NCBI GenBank assembly: GCA_030654555.1
Contig: JAURXG010000225.1
Coordinates: forward strand, 1 to 25,871
DNA: 25,871 nucleotides
Source: Aquabacterium sp.
Lineage (GTDB): Bacteria; Pseudomonadota; Gammaproteobacteria; Burkholderiales; Burkholderiaceae_C
Direction: 5' to 3'
Shown: positions 24,836 through 25,871 of the stretch, piece by piece
Layout of the letters: the number at the start of each line of letters is the position of its first letter
Numbering within the stretch: position 1 is the first letter of the stretch
The notes under the pieces: generated by a model
What the model was told of the DNA's origin: nothing
Seen by the model: the letters and a program-made list of their open reading frames with translations, nothing else
Database searches by the model: none
Made by a program: the position numbers and the translations under genes

Positions 24836-25516
24836 ATGATGAATGCGCACGAAAAGCAGACGGGGAAGTCGCGCGACGAGATTGCCCAGGCCTATAAATC
24901 CGAGCCGTGGTGGTACGACGTTCGCGGATTCTTCATCTTGACATTCGCTTACAACAGCACATTGTGGGAACAACTGCGTTTTTTTGGCCCAAATTTTGGC
25001 GCCAGGCATCTTGAGGTTGCCTGCGGTACGGGCACGTTGCTCGAGCTGGTCCTGCGCTGGCGCACCTGGAAGAAGTTGCCAGCCCGGCAGATTGTCGGCG
25101 TCGACTATGCCGAATCAATGCTGGCGGGTGCGCTGCATCGATTCAAGGGCCGCCCCGACATAACTTTCCAGCACGCCGACGCCGCGGCCATGCCGTTCGA
25201 GACTGCATCGTTTGACACGGTCAACGTGGCCAACGCCGTGCATTGTTTTCCGGATGTGCGTGGTGCCGTGGCGGACATATTTCGCGTCTTGAAGCCTGGC
25301 GGCACGGTGGCAGCGAACGTCCTGCTCCATCCCAGGGGATTCGCGCCGTTGCGCATGATTGCCGAGCGCATCAATGCGTGGGGCGTACGAAAAGGGATAC
25401 TGGTTGGCGCTTACGACCAAGACGAGATACTTGGGATATTTCGCTCGGTTGGATTTGAGATCATAGGATCAAGAGTGTCTGGAAATTGTTTGAACATCAT
25501 GGCGCGGAGAATCTGA
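24836..25516 (+). CDS. Class I SAM-dependent methyltransferase
   Basis: A 226-residue methyltransferase. Adjacent ATGs at 24836 and 24839 both fit the GAGG/AGGA upstream; a GTG at 24791 is in frame but less likely. SAM motif I is 'HLEVACGTGTLLELV', followed by 'IVGVDYAESML' with the acidic ribose contact, 'FQHADAAAMPFETASFDTV' as motif II, and 'IFRVLKPGGTVAANVLLH' as motif III. The N-terminal 'AYKSEPWWYDVRGFFILTF' region is rich in aromatics and may form a substrate cover for a hydrophobic acceptor. The gene reads with the E1-like gene, 7 bases between stop and next ATG. Base use (cat, ttt, aca, ata) is clearly more AT-rich than the first 13 kb. It is only distantly similar in sequence to the other methyltransferase in the window. 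Confidence 0.9.
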   Translation: MMNAHEKQTGKSRDEIAQAYKSEPWWYDVRGFFILTFAYNSTLWEQLRFFGPNFGARHLEVACGTGTLLELVLRWRTWKKLPARQIVGVDYAESMLAGALHRFKGRPDITFQHADAAAMPFETASFDTVNVANAVHCFPDVRGAVADIFRVLKPGGTVAANVLLHPRGFAPLRMIAERINAWGVRKGILVGAYDQDEILGIFRSVGFEIIGSRVSGNCLNIMARRI

Positions 25517-25523
25517 CGGTCGC

Positions 25524-25871
25524 ATGTTCAACTACGACGAGGCATTTTCAAGAAACATCGGCTGGCTGACCCCGGCTGAGCAGCAGACATTGCGCCGCAC
25601 GAAGGTGGCGGTCGCGGGCTTGGGCGGGGTTGGGGGTGCCCATCTGTTGGCATTGACCCGGCTGGGGATTGGCAGATTTTGTATTGCGGACTTCGACGAT
25701 TTCGGCGTCCACAATTTCAATCGCCAAGCTGGTGCCTTCATGTCGACCGTCGGGCGGCCCAAGGCGGAAGTGCTCTGTCGGATGGCGCGTGACATCAATC
25801 CTGAAGTATCGATCGAGGTCTTCGGTGAGGGCGTCACACCGCAGAATGTCGACCACTTCTTGAGCGATGTG
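25524..25871 (+). CDS. ThiF/HesA/MoeB-like E1 adenylating enzyme (3' end missing)
   Basis: N-terminal 116 residues of an E1-type activating protein, read by translating to the window edge. The nucleotide-binding loop is 'VAVAGLGGVGGAHLLALTRL' (Gly32, Gly34, Gly35, Gly37). It is followed by 'FCIADFDDFGVHNFNRQAGA', with Asp56 and the N-x-N-R-Q signature at 64-68, and Lys80 in 'GRPKAEV'. These residues bind ATP and adenylate a C-terminal carboxylate in ThiF, MoeB, HesA and TcdA families. Known partners are ubiquitin-like sulfur carriers or, in natural-product clusters, peptide or acyl substrates; none is seen in the window. It follows a methyltransferase by 7 bases. The catalytic Cys and any fused nitroreductase or other domain would be beyond the edge. 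Confidence 0.9.
   Translation, partial: MFNYDEAFSRNIGWLTPAEQQTLRRTKVAVAGLGGVGGAHLLALTRLGIGRFCIADFDDFGVHNFNRQAGAFMSTVGRPKAEVLCRMARDINPEVSIEVFGEGVTPQNVDHFLSDV

Overview
The window looks like a chromosomal segment of a high-GC betaproteobacterium of the order Burkholderiales, probably in the Rubrivivax/Leptothrix/Aquincola/Ideonella neighbourhood. The basis is the very strong G/C preference at third codon positions over the first ~14 kb, the protein families present, and the PEP-CTERM/exosortase regulatory genes typical of floc- or biofilm-forming members of this group. No organism was named and no search was run, so this is inference. I see no tRNA, rRNA, CRISPR array, insertion sequence or phage gene.

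Region A (1-8148) is ordinary metabolism. It holds the 5' part of a branched-chain-amino-acid-type ABC substrate-binding protein (minus strand). Divergent from it run an MFS carrier, a Nudix hydrolase overlapping it by 4 bases, a secreted M16 zinc peptidase with both halves in one chain, an M20 amidohydrolase and an amidase-signature hydrolase. All five point right.

Region B (8286-19114) is a PEP-CTERM surface-protein and exopolysaccharide module. It contains a GNAT/FeeM-like acyltransferase fused to a C-terminal PilZ domain, a polyprenyl-phosphate sugar-1-phosphate transferase of the PEP-CTERM-associated type, the membrane histidine kinase PrsK, and the sigma-54 activator PrsR, whose start overlaps the end of prsK. 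Convergent with prsR is a secreted protein ending in a PEP-CTERM sorting tail, and divergent from that is the large TPR lipoprotein PrsT. A strong bidirectional terminator hairpin separates prsR from the PEP-CTERM gene. A good -24/-12 (sigma-54) promoter lies 37-50 bases upstream of the PEP-CTERM gene's start-side UTR. This gives a readable circuit: PrsK senses, PrsR with RpoN activates the PEP-CTERM gene. The exosortase XrtA itself is not in the window.

Region C (19154-25871) is a divergent, apparently dedicated cluster of unknown product. Leftward it runs: LolA-like periplasmic protein, DUF1302-like outer-membrane beta-barrel, MMPL/RND exporter, SAM methyltransferase. Rightward it runs: a second SAM methyltransferase, then a ThiF/HesA/MoeB-like E1 adenylating enzyme cut by the window end. 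The combination (adenylation, two methylations, inner-membrane RND exporter, periplasmic LolA-like carrier, outer-membrane protein) suggests synthesis and envelope export of a modified small molecule or lipid. This is the best candidate for an undescribed system here.

Codon bias relaxes noticeably inside prsR at about 13.9 kb and stays relaxed to the right end, so regions A/early B and late B/C may have different histories.
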